Shown here: positions 9,006-16,666 of the stretch, piece by piece
How positions within the stretch are numbered: the stretch's first letter is position 1
How the letters are laid out: the number at the start of each line of letters is the position of its first letter
DNA from: Caldilineaceae bacterium
Lineage (GTDB): Bacteria > Chloroflexota > Anaerolineae > Caldilineales > Caldilineaceae
Direction of reading: 5' to 3'
DNA length: 64,000 nt
Assembly: GCA_019637695.1 (NCBI GenBank)
Contig: JAHBVG010000025.1
Span: 1 to 64,000, forward strand
Program-made: the position numbers and the translations under genes
Notes under the pieces: model-generated
What the model was told of the DNA's origin: nothing
The model's database searches: none
The model's input: the letters and a program-made list of their open reading frames with translations, nothing else

Positions 9006-9330
9006 AGTCGCCAGATTCAATCATTCACGATTCCATGCACTCTGGGCCGGTCCATGACCGGCCTTTCACCGGGTCCGTGACCCGGTGAAAGCGTAATGGA
9101 GCGACAATTTCCTCCTGCAATTCCTACATCTGGCGAGGTGCAAGCCATTCCGCCGGAAAATCGCGTAAAATCCCTTTCTTGCGAACAACGCCATCTTCCT
9201 CCATAATGTTGACCTTGTAGACAATATTGCATGGGTCTTCTGACTGGTCTTTGGTATCTAATGGCGGGCGAGTCGATCCCCACATCGCTGGTTTCACCGC
9301 AGCGCTTTACTTTACGATGGAGATTAGGTT
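9006..9330. other. Intergenic region with twin hairpins
   Basis: No gene seen. Near its start are two adjacent perfect palindromes: GGCCGGTC-CAT-GACCGGCC (9045-9063) and a 13-bp-arm hairpin CTTTCACCGGGTC-CGT-GACCCGGTGAAAG (9063-9091). Both share the core GGTC-CRT-GACC with the palindromic element family found at 10549, 41944 and 44501. There is no T-run, so they are either Rho-style stem-loops or repeat copies. The rest must hold the promoter of the L,D-transpeptidase, but no clear hexamers were found. Confidence 0.6.
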
Positions 9331-10533
9331 ATGGTTCGTAAATATTTGCTGGTTTCTCTCTGCGTACTATTGTTATGGACAATGCTACCCGCGCCGGGCG
9401 TCTCTGCCGTAGAAAGTGACAACGGCGTGATACTCGACGGCAATGGCGTTGTCAGCGGCAAGGTGACCTTACAGGGCGTGGCCCGCCATCCTGCATTCCG
9501 CAAGTGGCAATTGGATCTGCTGCCCCAGGGCGATGCCCATTCTGCCAACTTCCTGGCGCTGGGTGAGGAGCCGAAGAATGAAGTCGGCGTACTCACCACC
9601 ATCGACACGACCCTCTTCCCTGATGGGGATCATCTGCTGCGGCTGCGCGTTGTCCACAGCAACCTCAACTACGAAGAATATTTCACGCCCATCACCATCG
9701 CCAATCAGGGGGCCAGCCCGGCGCTTTCTCGCCCCAGCACAGTGGACCCCAGTCCAGCGGCGCCCGTTTCTGCCCCAGCGCCGGTAGCAGCGGCAGCGGC
9801 GGATCCCAATGGCCTTCAACTAGGGAATGCTGCTTTGCAGGGGACTGTGACAGTGCGCGGCGTTGCCACCCATCCAGCCTTCCGCAAGTGGCAGGTGGAT
9901 CTGCTGATAGATCGAGATCCGGCGCAGGCGCATTTTGTGGCGTTGGGCGAAAAGGCGCTCCCGACGGCCGGCGTGCTGACAGATCTGAATACCCGCCTCT
10001 ACCCCGATGGGGAACATCTGCTGCGGCTGCGCGTTGTCCACAGCAACCTCAACTACGAAGAATATTACACGCCCATCACCGTGAGAAATGGCAACGCCCG
10101 CGCCCAGGTCGAAGCAATTGTGGATCAGCCGGCGCTTCCGGCCATCACGGGTATGGACCTGAGCAATGCGCCCGCTGACGGCGTGCGTCGGATCGAGATC
10201 AATGTCACCGAACAGACGCTGACGGCCTATCAGGGCGATGTGGTGGTGATGCACACCTCGGTCAGCACCGGGCGCCCCGCCACGCCGACGGTGTTGGGTC
10301 GGTACACCATCCGCACGAAGATCCCATCGCAGCGGATGCGCGGCCCCGGTTATGATCTGCCCAATGTCCCCTCGGTGATGTATTTCTACGCTGCGTACGC
10401 CATCCACGGCGCGTATTGGCACAACAATTTCGGCCAGACCATGAGCCACGGCTGTGTGAACATGCGGCTGGATGAAGCGGCAGCCCTGTATGAATGGGCT
10501 TCCATTGGCACCGAAGTCTATGTGTATCGGTAA
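9331..10533 (+). CDS. L,D-transpeptidase (YkuD) with two N-terminal repeat domains
   Basis: 400 aa, exported. Residues 1-26 are a signal peptide ending near APGVSAVES. Two homologous beta modules of about 95 aa follow (about 30-125 and 170-260), each with GVA(R/T)HPAFRKWQ and LRLRVVHSNLNYEEY, separated by a Pro/Ala linker. Residues 285-400 are the YkuD catalytic domain: IEINVTEQTLTAYQGD, IHGAYWHNNFGQTMSHGCVN with catalytic Cys375. It would make 3-3 peptidoglycan cross-links or anchor proteins outside the membrane. The repeated module is probably a wall- or carbohydrate-binding domain. The two repeats share stretches of identical DNA, implying recent duplication or conversion. Confidence 0.92.
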   Translation: MVRKYLLVSLCVLLLWTMLPAPGVSAVESDNGVILDGNGVVSGKVTLQGVARHPAFRKWQLDLLPQGDAHSANFLALGEEPKNEVGVLTTIDTTLFPDGDHLLRLRVVHSNLNYEEYFTPITIANQGASPALSRPSTVDPSPAAPVSAPAPVAAAAADPNGLQLGNAALQGTVTVRGVATHPAFRKWQVDLLIDRDPAQAHFVALGEKALPTAGVLTDLNTRLYPDGEHLLRLRVVHSNLNYEEYYTPITVRNGNARAQVEAIVDQPALPAITGMDLSNAPADGVRRIEINVTEQTLTAYQGDVVVMHTSVSTGRPATPTVLGRYTIRTKIPSQRMRGPGYDLPNVPSVMYFYAAYAIHGAYWHNNFGQTMSHGCVNMRLDEAAALYEWASIGTEVYVYR

Positions 10534-10548
10534 AGTGTGAAGTTTGGA

Positions 10549-10615
10549 GTAACTACCAAGCCCCCTGCTCCAGGCGGGTCCGTGACCTGGCTCGAGCAGG
10601 GGGCTTGGTAGTTAC
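10549..10615. repeat. Palindromic element, copy A (22-bp perfect arms)
   Basis: The outer arms 10549-10570 and 10594-10615 are perfect reverse complements, beginning GTAACTACCAAGCCC and ending GGGCTTGGTAGTTAC, with an inner CCAGG...CCTGG stem around GGGTCCGTGACC. Related copies lie at about 41930-42006, 44501-44582 and 55012-55075. It is followed by another palindrome, so it is probably a mobile or hairpin repeat, possibly doubling as a terminator for the transpeptidase gene. Confidence 0.8.
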
Positions 10616-10625
10616 AGCTTGAAGG

Positions 10626-10671
10626 GTGAAGCGTGAAACGTGATTTACTGCCCTCACGTTTCACGCTTCAC
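10626..10671. repeat. 18-bp perfect inverted repeat of GTGAA-type heptamers
   Basis: Arms 10626-10643 (GTGAAGCGTGAAACGTGA) and 10654-10671 are perfect reverse complements with a 10-bp spacer. The arm is made of the heptamer variants gcgtgaa/acgtgaa. It lies 33 bp before the phosphatase-like gene and belongs to the heptamer-palindrome class described in the findings. Confidence 0.7.
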
Positions 10672-10703
10672 GTTTTCTACAAATATCGTATAGGATCGAA
10701 CTC

Positions 10704-11156
10704 GTGACCGAGCCCAAACCGCGCAGGGTGCTTTTCCTTTGTTCAGGCAACTATTACCGTAGCCGCTTTGCCGAGATCCTCTTCAATCGCCTGGCCTCGC
10801 AATCGGGCTTGAATTGGGAAGCTACCTCATGTGGATTGGTAGTTGATATCCCCAACGGCAACGTTGGCCCTATCTCCCCACATACAGTGGATGCGCTAAT
10901 CGCACGCGCCATCTTGCTGACCGAGGAACATCGCCTCCCTATCCAGGTGACGGCAGAGGATCTCGCCAACGCAGATCTGATCATCGCCGTTAAGGAAGGG
11001 GAACACCGACCCATGCTGACCCGGCGCTTCCCCGGCTGGGAAGATAAGGCGATCTACTGGCAGGTCCATGATCTCGATCTTGCCAACGCAGACGAAGCCC
11101 TCACAGCTATTGAACAGTATGTCCGTGAGTTGATTCAACACCTGTCGGAGCGGTAG
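10704..11156 (+). CDS. Low-molecular-weight protein-tyrosine-phosphatase family protein
   Basis: 150 aa, GTG start. The N-terminal P-loop is VLFLCSGNYYRSRFAE, i.e. Cys13-x5-Arg19, the CX5R(S) signature of LMW phosphotyrosine phosphatases and arsenate-reductase-like proteins. The general acid region is VHDLDLANADE rather than the usual DP, so the reaction may differ from a classical phosphatase. The remainder has the Rossmann-like pattern of the family. It stands alone between two repeat blocks. Confidence 0.85.
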   Translation: MTEPKPRRVLFLCSGNYYRSRFAEILFNRLASQSGLNWEATSCGLVVDIPNGNVGPISPHTVDALIARAILLTEEHRLPIQVTAEDLANADLIIAVKEGEHRPMLTRRFPGWEDKAIYWQVHDLDLANADEALTAIEQYVRELIQHLSER

Positions 11157-11318
11157 TGCGTAGTGCGTAGTCAATGTCATTAAGTTAAGGCTTCGGGATT
11201 GAGCGATTAGGCGATTCAGGGATTAAACGACTGCTTCAATCGCCTAATCTCCCAATCCCTTAATCTCATGTCAACGGCTTAACTTAATGACATTGAGTGC
11301 GTAGTGCGTAGTGCGTAG
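11154..11318. repeat. Nested palindromic repeat block
   Basis: Outer TAGTGCG heptamers (11155-11170 and about 11296-11316) flank 18-bp perfect arms CAATGTCATTAAGTTAAG (11172-11189) and its complement (11278-11295). Inside, GATTGAGCGATTAGGCGATT pairs imperfectly with AATCGCCTAATCTCCCAATC. The block overlaps the stop of the phosphatase-like gene. The inner motif TTAGGCGATT recurs at about 22918 and 30098. Confidence 0.7.
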
Positions 11319-11370
11319 AGGATTATCACCTGCTACTTGCAGACCTGCAAACCTGCAACTCTCCGCCCCT

Positions 11371-11733
11371 CTACTTCAGCAGAAGCTCAATAAGCAGCCC
11401 CAGGATCAGCAGGTGAGCAGCCTGATCGACGACGATCCGCACGAACAGCACGTTACTCTGTTGGAAGATGTGCATCCAGTAATCAGCGGCGTTTGTCGCA
11501 TCAATAAGCCAGTGGCTCAGGTAAACCACTGCGCCGAAGAGGAGAAACTGACCACTTGATAGCGAACTGGTGGTCAGCCAGAGTACAATCAACAACACCC
11601 CTGTATAGATCCCACAATGGATAAAGACGGCGCGGTTGAACAGCGCATCTTGTTTATGGCGCACCATCCATTCGTTCTGGAATGCCCAGTCGCCAATGAG
11701 GTGACCAATGAGCAGCCAATCAAAGAGCGTCAT
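11371..11733 (-). CDS. DUF3307-family membrane protein
   Basis: 120 aa, four predicted membrane helices. It begins LFDWLLIGHLIGDWAFQNEWM, the HLIGD(F/W)xxQ signature of DUF3307. LSHWLIDATNA and LLILGLLIELLL follow. The family is a small integral membrane protein of unknown function, sometimes encoded beside phage or regulatory genes. Here it is a lone gene, convergent with the phosphatase-like gene. Confidence 0.8.
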   Translation of the reverse strand: MTLFDWLLIGHLIGDWAFQNEWMVRHKQDALFNRAVFIHCGIYTGVLLIVLWLTTSSLSSGQFLLFGAVVYLSHWLIDATNAADYWMHIFQQSNVLFVRIVVDQAAHLLILGLLIELLLK

Positions 11734-12095
11734 GTAAGATCAAGATCCTATCTCTGCGGTGGTATTGAATCCAATGAGATCTAGATTGCAGTTGCAATCA
11801 ATAGGGGTACACTTCAATGGGCAGGCCAGGCGCCGGGAACTTATCGCCGCAATGAGACTGCATCTTCTCTTTCATCGCCACGTCCTTGTGAAGTCCCCGG
11901 CACTCTCACCTCCAACATGAAATGAACCCATCAATAGCGCACAAATGTATAGCTTTGGCCGTTAGTATATAATATTCATAATCCTATCGACATGTTAATT
12001 TGCTGACATCTCAGCTACTGTGCCGTAGGGCACACCATTCTCATCAACCCAAACACTGGATTTACACCTGTCAGGTGCAAGAATAGGTAAGAGCT
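11734..12095. other. Intergenic region upstream of the Crp/Fnr gene
   Basis: No gene seen. It contains a repeat fragment (GCGCCGGGAACTT near 11829 and GTGAAGTCCCCGGCACT at 11888-11904, related to 52546-52593), a -10-like TATAAT at 11968-11973, and two palindromes close to the regulator start that are listed separately. Confidence 0.55.
12019..12034. promoter_or_regulatory. CRP-type operator-like palindrome
   Basis: TGTGCC-GTAG-GGCACA is a perfect palindrome and fits the Crp/Fnr half-site pattern TGTGN-N6-NCACA. It lies about 60 bp upstream of the Crp/Fnr start codon and about 40 bp downstream of a predicted transcription start, a position suited to autorepression. A second palindrome, CACCTG-T-CAGGTG (12065-12077), lies just before the ribosome-binding region. 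Confidence 0.45.
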
Positions 12096-12839
12096 ATGCA
12101 AGATCGACAACGCGCACAGCGGATTGAACGGTTAAAACAGGTGTCACTTTTTACAGCCTTAAAAATGGCTGATTTGGAAAGGTTGGTCGAAGACTTTCGG
12201 GTTCGCGAGTACAAACGCGATGAGATCATCTTTCGACAGGGCGACGAGAGCCGCGAGATCTATATTGTACTCAAGGGCAAGGTGCGAATTTTCAAGATTA
12301 GCCCATCCGGCAACGAGACATCGATCAGCATCTTCTCGACCTACGACATTATCGGCGAACAGGCCACGATTGCGGATCGCCCTCGCAACGCCTCGGCCAA
12401 AGCGATTGGAAGCGTGAGCCTGCTGACCATGTCACAGGAAAGATTTCTGCGCCACCTGGAAGCGATGCCCACATTGGCGCTCAACCTGACTCGTCTGCTT
12501 TCGCAAAAGTTAGATTGGACGGCCTCCTACGCGGAATCAATTGCACAGTTCGATGCTGCCGGTCGGCTCCTCCACATTCTGCTCTATTATACCGAGCGAT
12601 ATGGACAAAAATTAGAGGCGGGTCAGGGCTACAAAGTTGATCTATCGCTCAATCAGACGGATCTGGCGTCGATGGTGGGCGCTCGCCGTGAGTGGATCAA
12701 CCGGCTGCTGGCCGATTGGCGCAAACGTGGTCTGCTAGAATTCGACCGCGGCGTGATCCATATTCTGGATTTAGAACGTGTAATCGCCGAACGGGATAGC
12801 CGCATTGAGGCCAACACAAAAGAGGATGTGGACTGGTGA
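12096..12839 (+). CDS. Crp/Fnr-family transcriptional regulator
   Basis: 247 aa. Residues about 15-130 form a cyclic-nucleotide-binding-like beta roll ([63 protein letters not shown]). A dimer helix follows, and residues about 165-235 hold the HTH_Crp domain with [20 protein letters not shown] as recognition region. No Fnr-type Cys cluster is present, so a redox cluster is unlikely. A cyclase-domain protein is encoded 4 kb away, but a cAMP link is only speculation. It is followed 72 bp later by the large secreted protein gene. Confidence 0.92.
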   Translation: MQDRQRAQRIERLKQVSLFTALKMADLERLVEDFRVREYKRDEIIFRQGDESREIYIVLKGKVRIFKISPSGNETSISIFSTYDIIGEQATIADRPRNASAKAIGSVSLLTMSQERFLRHLEAMPTLALNLTRLLSQKLDWTASYAESIAQFDAAGRLLHILLYYTERYGQKLEAGQGYKVDLSLNQTDLASMVGARREWINRLLADWRKRGLLEFDRGVIHILDLERVIAERDSRIEANTKEDVDW

Positions 12840-12911
12840 ACGTTCTGGCCTATGTTTGCACTGCTGCTGTCAAGTATACGCTTGATTGACCTGTTCCACA
12901 TGAGGGTTCTT

Positions 12912-15900
12912 ATGGATATTCATCTCCCCCAAACTCAAAATACCCTGGCTCCACCAAAATTGTTGATGTACATAGGTCGCCTGCTCCTCTTGGGGGTGGC
13001 GTTTTTGGCGCTATTGAACGTCCGCGCCGGCGCAGCCCAATCCAACGCCAACATCACGGTTTCGCCAACCGAAGGCGCAGCCGGCGAGATCTTTATTGTT
13101 TCGGGGAACGGCTTTACACCAGGCGCGGCTACGCTCTTTTGGGATGATCAACCAATAGGAACTTTCACAATCAAAGAGGGCATCTTGGAGACAAATCTGG
13201 TAGCGCCGTCATTTGCGCCGCCCGGCGAACACAAGGTCTCCGTCTGCGCCGGCGCTCCCTGCCTGACAGGGCAAAACGCCCAATCTGCCAGCCAGACCAT
13301 CAAAATTACGGAGCCAATGGCGGTCTTCGCAGCGCGGATCGGATTCGTCCACGTTGGCAATCGCGAGGACGAGGCAATTGGCCTCCAATTCAAACGGTTG
13401 CTCGAGGCCTACGGCTCCAACGTGCGCTTGATCCGAAAGGATGAGACGGCGAAACATGATTTTTCTCAATATGATCTTGTCATCGTGAGCAGCAGCACCG
13501 GCTATTTGGATACATGGGGCACGGTCGAAGAAATCACTCAAATCGCCAGGAGTCCACGCATCCTTGGCCTAGGGGAAGGCGGCAACGCGCTCTTTGGGCA
13601 GATGAAATTGGATATTGGCGATCCCTATGGGGTGGGCGACACTACGACCGGCCTGGTGGAGATGACCAGCCAGAATCTGATCTTTAAGAAGACACCCCAC
13701 TGGTTTGCCGCCTTCAACCAGCGCGCGCTCCCGGTTTACGCCGAGACCAATCAACCTACGATCCATGCTGTCACCTTCTCAAGGATAACCAGCGCGATGG
13801 TTTCGCTGGCTTTTGTGGCGACATTCCAAAACCCGACAGAGATGGCGGTGATCGTCAACCAGGGCTGCCGCACGATTTGGGGGTTCAACGACGGTCCCGA
13901 TAAGATGACGGCGGCAGGCCGGGCGCTCTTCGCCAACACTGTTTTCTTTGCCCTCAGCACAGGATGCAATTTCGACACGCCTACACTCTGTGGACCGATC
14001 TCTTCGCCAGCAGAGATCCCCAGCGCCAGCAGCATCGACTTCGACGATCTCAAGGGTACAACCATCATCGCCGATCTCTATCGCCAGAGCCACAGCGTCC
14101 GCTTTGAAGATAGTCGTCTGGCGCGGGCGACGATCAAGGCGGATCAGGCCAACAATCCACAGAAATCTTATTCGTCGCCCAATGCTGCTTTCAATACAGA
14201 TACAAGCGGCAACGGCAGCGCCAATGTGCCCATGCGCATCGGTTTTGATCGCAGCATGAGCCACGCTGGCGTCTGGCTGGGCAATGGGGATGCCAATATG
14301 CAGGCAACCGTACGCGCGTACGACATCCAAGGATATGAGATCTGCGCCGTACCCGTCCCGACAGTGCCAGCCGCCCATATCCACTTTGCGGGGATCTTCG
14401 ACGCATTAGGGCGTATTGCACACCTGGAAGTAGATTACGGCAGTTCGCTCCGCAATGAATCCATCGACGACCTCACCTTTGGTCCGGCGCTCTACGCCGA
14501 GCAGATCCGGATCTGCCGCACGAGTCCTAACGGCTGCGTTCCCGTGCCGAATGCGCCGGTCCATCACCTGCGCGACGGCAAGGATACCGGCGAGATCCTC
14601 TACAGCGATAGCAACGGTTACCTCACCGAGCGAGGAAAGATACAGTTTGGCGACGAACTCTGGGTCAGGGTCCCCGTAAGCACGACAGCGGAGTACATTT
14701 TTTACCACACCACCGAGACGCCGCTGACGGTGACGCCGTCCGCCTTTGTCGATGGCACAATGACCATCAATGTAGGCTACCCGTTGATGACCTTTAACCT
14801 GGATATCGCCACCCAATGGGATCTCTCGTTTGACCAGGCTTACCGCGCCGAACTGCGCACCCGCATTGAGGAGGCGTCCAATCATCTCTATGATTTCACC
14901 GATGGGCAGATGGCGCTGGGCAAGGTGATAATTCACCAAAATTACGATAAATGGGACGAAGCAGATATCCGGCTTTATGCCAACAATACCCTGCGTCCCA
15001 AAGCCGAGATCGGCGGTATTGTCACCGCGCCCACAACGGATCCGCTGGTGGCGGGTGTCATGTATTACCCCGGCTATGTCTATATGGGATCCACCTGGAG
15101 CCGCTATGGCACTGCCTTTGTGCCGCCAGGGACGCTGATCAATCAGGATTGGGCACTGGCGTTGGCCCACGAATTGGGTCATTATCTGCTCTATCTCTAT
15201 GATACCTACCTGAGTTTGAACGAGCAGAACGAACCGGTGGAGATCGACACGTGTACCGGCAGCGCCATGGGCTGGGCCTACGAAGAAGCCAACACCGAGT
15301 TTGTCTTCAATGTGGCGCATTGGAATAGCGCTTGTGGCCTTACGCTCGCCAATCAGATCCTCAAGCGCACGGAGTGGGCAACGATCCGCCTCTGGTATGC
15401 CAATCTGATCGAGCCGACCGTTGTCAACCCTGGGCCGGATGCGCCGCCCACTTCGGTAACAGAGGTCAGCTTCCAGCCGCCATCCACGCCGGGGACGCCG
15501 GGGGTCAACCAGACAGTTGCGCTGCTCTACGCGGATGCTGAGAACGCCTCCACCGCGGCGCGCGGTTTCCTCATTCGCGGGCAGCGGGTGTTGGATCAAG
15601 GCAAACCGATTAGCGGCACCACGTCGATCACGCTGAGTGGCGCCGGGACGGGGGATCGCTTCTGCCTCTTTGACATCAGCAGCAACGGGGTTTCGCGCCG
15701 CCAGTTCGGTTGTAAGATTGTCGCCGCAGGGAACAACACACTGCCCTTGAAGAAGGATCTATCCTGGGCGCCCGTGGTTGAAATCTCACCGGTGACCAGC
15801 CAGACGGTCACCATCTCGGTGACGCAGGCCGTCAATGTCGGGCAGACGCTGGGCGCGGTCCTCTACCCTGAGGATCAAAATCAGGCGACGGCGATTAATC

Positions 15901-16493
15901 TCACACGGAATGGCGAACTGCACACCGGGTCCTTCGTCTCGCCCATCCCGGCGACGAGCGCCTATGTAACCATCCACGTGAACGAAGCCGCCACCGAGAC
16001 CAATCCACGGCGCGAGGCGATGGTGGAATATGGCACAGGCGGCAGCGGCGCATATGGTCCGGCTCATCGTCTGGCCGGTATGCCCATCATTTCTGGGGAT
16101 GGGCAGGCGGAATATTCTCTCGACGAGACCATCGAGTTGGCAGAGGGAGAGTTTATCACCTGGCAGAGCATGGCGGGCAGCCCATCCTCGTCGCGCGGAG
16201 AGCAGATCGTCGGCACGTCCTACCGCTTGGTGGCGCTGCCGCCTCGATTAGCGGCACAGGGACCGATTTCGATCCGGCTGCCCGACACACCGATCCCCAC
16301 AGCGCGCAGCCTGCGTCAGGCGGAGGTGTTGTCGATCCACTTGTGGCAAAATGGCGAGTGGATTCCACTGGCGTCGCAGCAGATCAGCGATCCACAGGGT
16401 GGGGCGAAGATCATCGCACGCAGCCAGGGCGCGGGGATCTATGCGATCCTTACCCAACCTAGAGATCTTTACCTGCCCATCATCCAAAGATGA
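12912..16493 (+). CDS. Large secreted protein with HELGH metalloprotease-like motif
   Basis: 1193 aa. The chosen ATG has GAGGG six bases upstream; an earlier in-frame Met lacks this. A hydrophobic signal segment lies at about 15-40 (LLLLGVAFLALL) ending near RAGAAQ. Residues 40-130 resemble an IPT/TIG or Ig-like domain (ITVSPTEGAAGEIFIVSGNGF). Residues about 140-300 contain a flavodoxin-like stretch, then a beta domain. Around His753 is ALAHELGHYLLYLYDTY, an HExxH zinc-protease motif, followed by a region rich in Asn and Trp. Beta-rich modules follow. The last residues, DLYLPIIQR, match tails seen in two other secreted proteins here. It is probably a cell-surface or extracellular peptidase; catalysis is inferred from one motif. 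Confidence 0.85.
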   Translation: MDIHLPQTQNTLAPPKLLMYIGRLLLLGVAFLALLNVRAGAAQSNANITVSPTEGAAGEIFIVSGNGFTPGAATLFWDDQPIGTFTIKEGILETNLVAPSFAPPGEHKVSVCAGAPCLTGQNAQSASQTIKITEPMAVFAARIGFVHVGNREDEAIGLQFKRLLEAYGSNVRLIRKDETAKHDFSQYDLVIVSSSTGYLDTWGTVEEITQIARSPRILGLGEGGNALFGQMKLDIGDPYGVGDTTTGLVEMTSQNLIFKKTPHWFAAFNQRALPVYAETNQPTIHAVTFSRITSAMVSLAFVATFQNPTEMAVIVNQGCRTIWGFNDGPDKMTAAGRALFANTVFFALSTGCNFDTPTLCGPISSPAEIPSASSIDFDDLKGTTIIADLYRQSHSVRFEDSRLARATIKADQANNPQKSYSSPNAAFNTDTSGNGSANVPMRIGFDRSMSHAGVWLGNGDANMQATVRAYDIQGYEICAVPVPTVPAAHIHFAGIFDALGRIAHLEVDYGSSLRNESIDDLTFGPALYAEQIRICRTSPNGCVPVPNAPVHHLRDGKDTGEILYSDSNGYLTERGKIQFGDELWVRVPVSTTAEYIFYHTTETPLTVTPSAFVDGTMTINVGYPLMTFNLDIATQWDLSFDQAYRAELRTRIEEASNHLYDFTDGQMALGKVIIHQNYDKWDEADIRLYANNTLRPKAEIGGIVTAPTTDPLVAGVMYYPGYVYMGSTWSRYGTAFVPPGTLINQDWALALAHELGHYLLYLYDTYLSLNEQNEPVEIDTCTGSAMGWAYEEANTEFVFNVAHWNSACGLTLANQILKRTEWATIRLWYANLIEPTVVNPGPDAPPTSVTEVSFQPPSTPGTPGVNQTVALLYADAENASTAARGFLIRGQRVLDQGKPISGTTSITLSGAGTGDRFCLFDISSNGVSRRQFGCKIVAAGNNTLPLKKDLSWAPVVEISPVTSQTVTISVTQAVNVGQTLGAVLYPEDQNQATAINLTRNGELHTGSFVSPIPATSAYVTIHVNEAATETNPRREAMVEYGTGGSGAYGPAHRLAGMPIISGDGQAEYSLDETIELAEGEFITWQSMAGSPSSSRGEQIVGTSYRLVALPPRLAAQGPISIRLPDTPIPTARSLRQAEVLSIHLWQNGEWIPLASQQISDPQGGAKIIARSQGAGIYAILTQPRDLYLPIIQR

Positions 16494-16666
16494 GTTGACT
16501 CACCGGAGAAGGATTCAACGCAAAGGGGAAGCAGTTTAACGCAGAGGTGCAGAGAGGCAGAGAAGAAGAGAAGAAGGGAAGAAGGGACATCTCCGCAGTG
16601 TCTCTCCCTCCCTTCTTCTCTTCTTCTCTTCTTCTCTTCTTCTCTTCTTCTCTTCGGTAAGTTGCG
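16494..16666. repeat. Purine/pyrimidine inverted repeat between convergent genes
   Basis: A perfect 20-bp inverted repeat, GAGAAGAAGAGAAGAAGGGA (16560-16579) with its complement at 16609-16628. The right side continues as an 8-bp tandem repeat (ttcttctc, about five units, to about 16654). It separates the convergent secreted-protein and cyclase genes and could form a strong hairpin in either transcript. Confidence 0.75.

Noticed and set aside
10549..10680. tRNA or structured RNA gene suggested by the strong palindromes
   Set aside because: The arms form simple long hairpins without a cloverleaf, and related copies with variable interiors occur elsewhere.
14406..15599. Minus-strand open frame (397 codons) inside the HELGH protein gene
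   Set aside because: It is a shadow of the secreted-protein frame; no ribosome site or domain, and the plus-strand product has a signal peptide and motifs.
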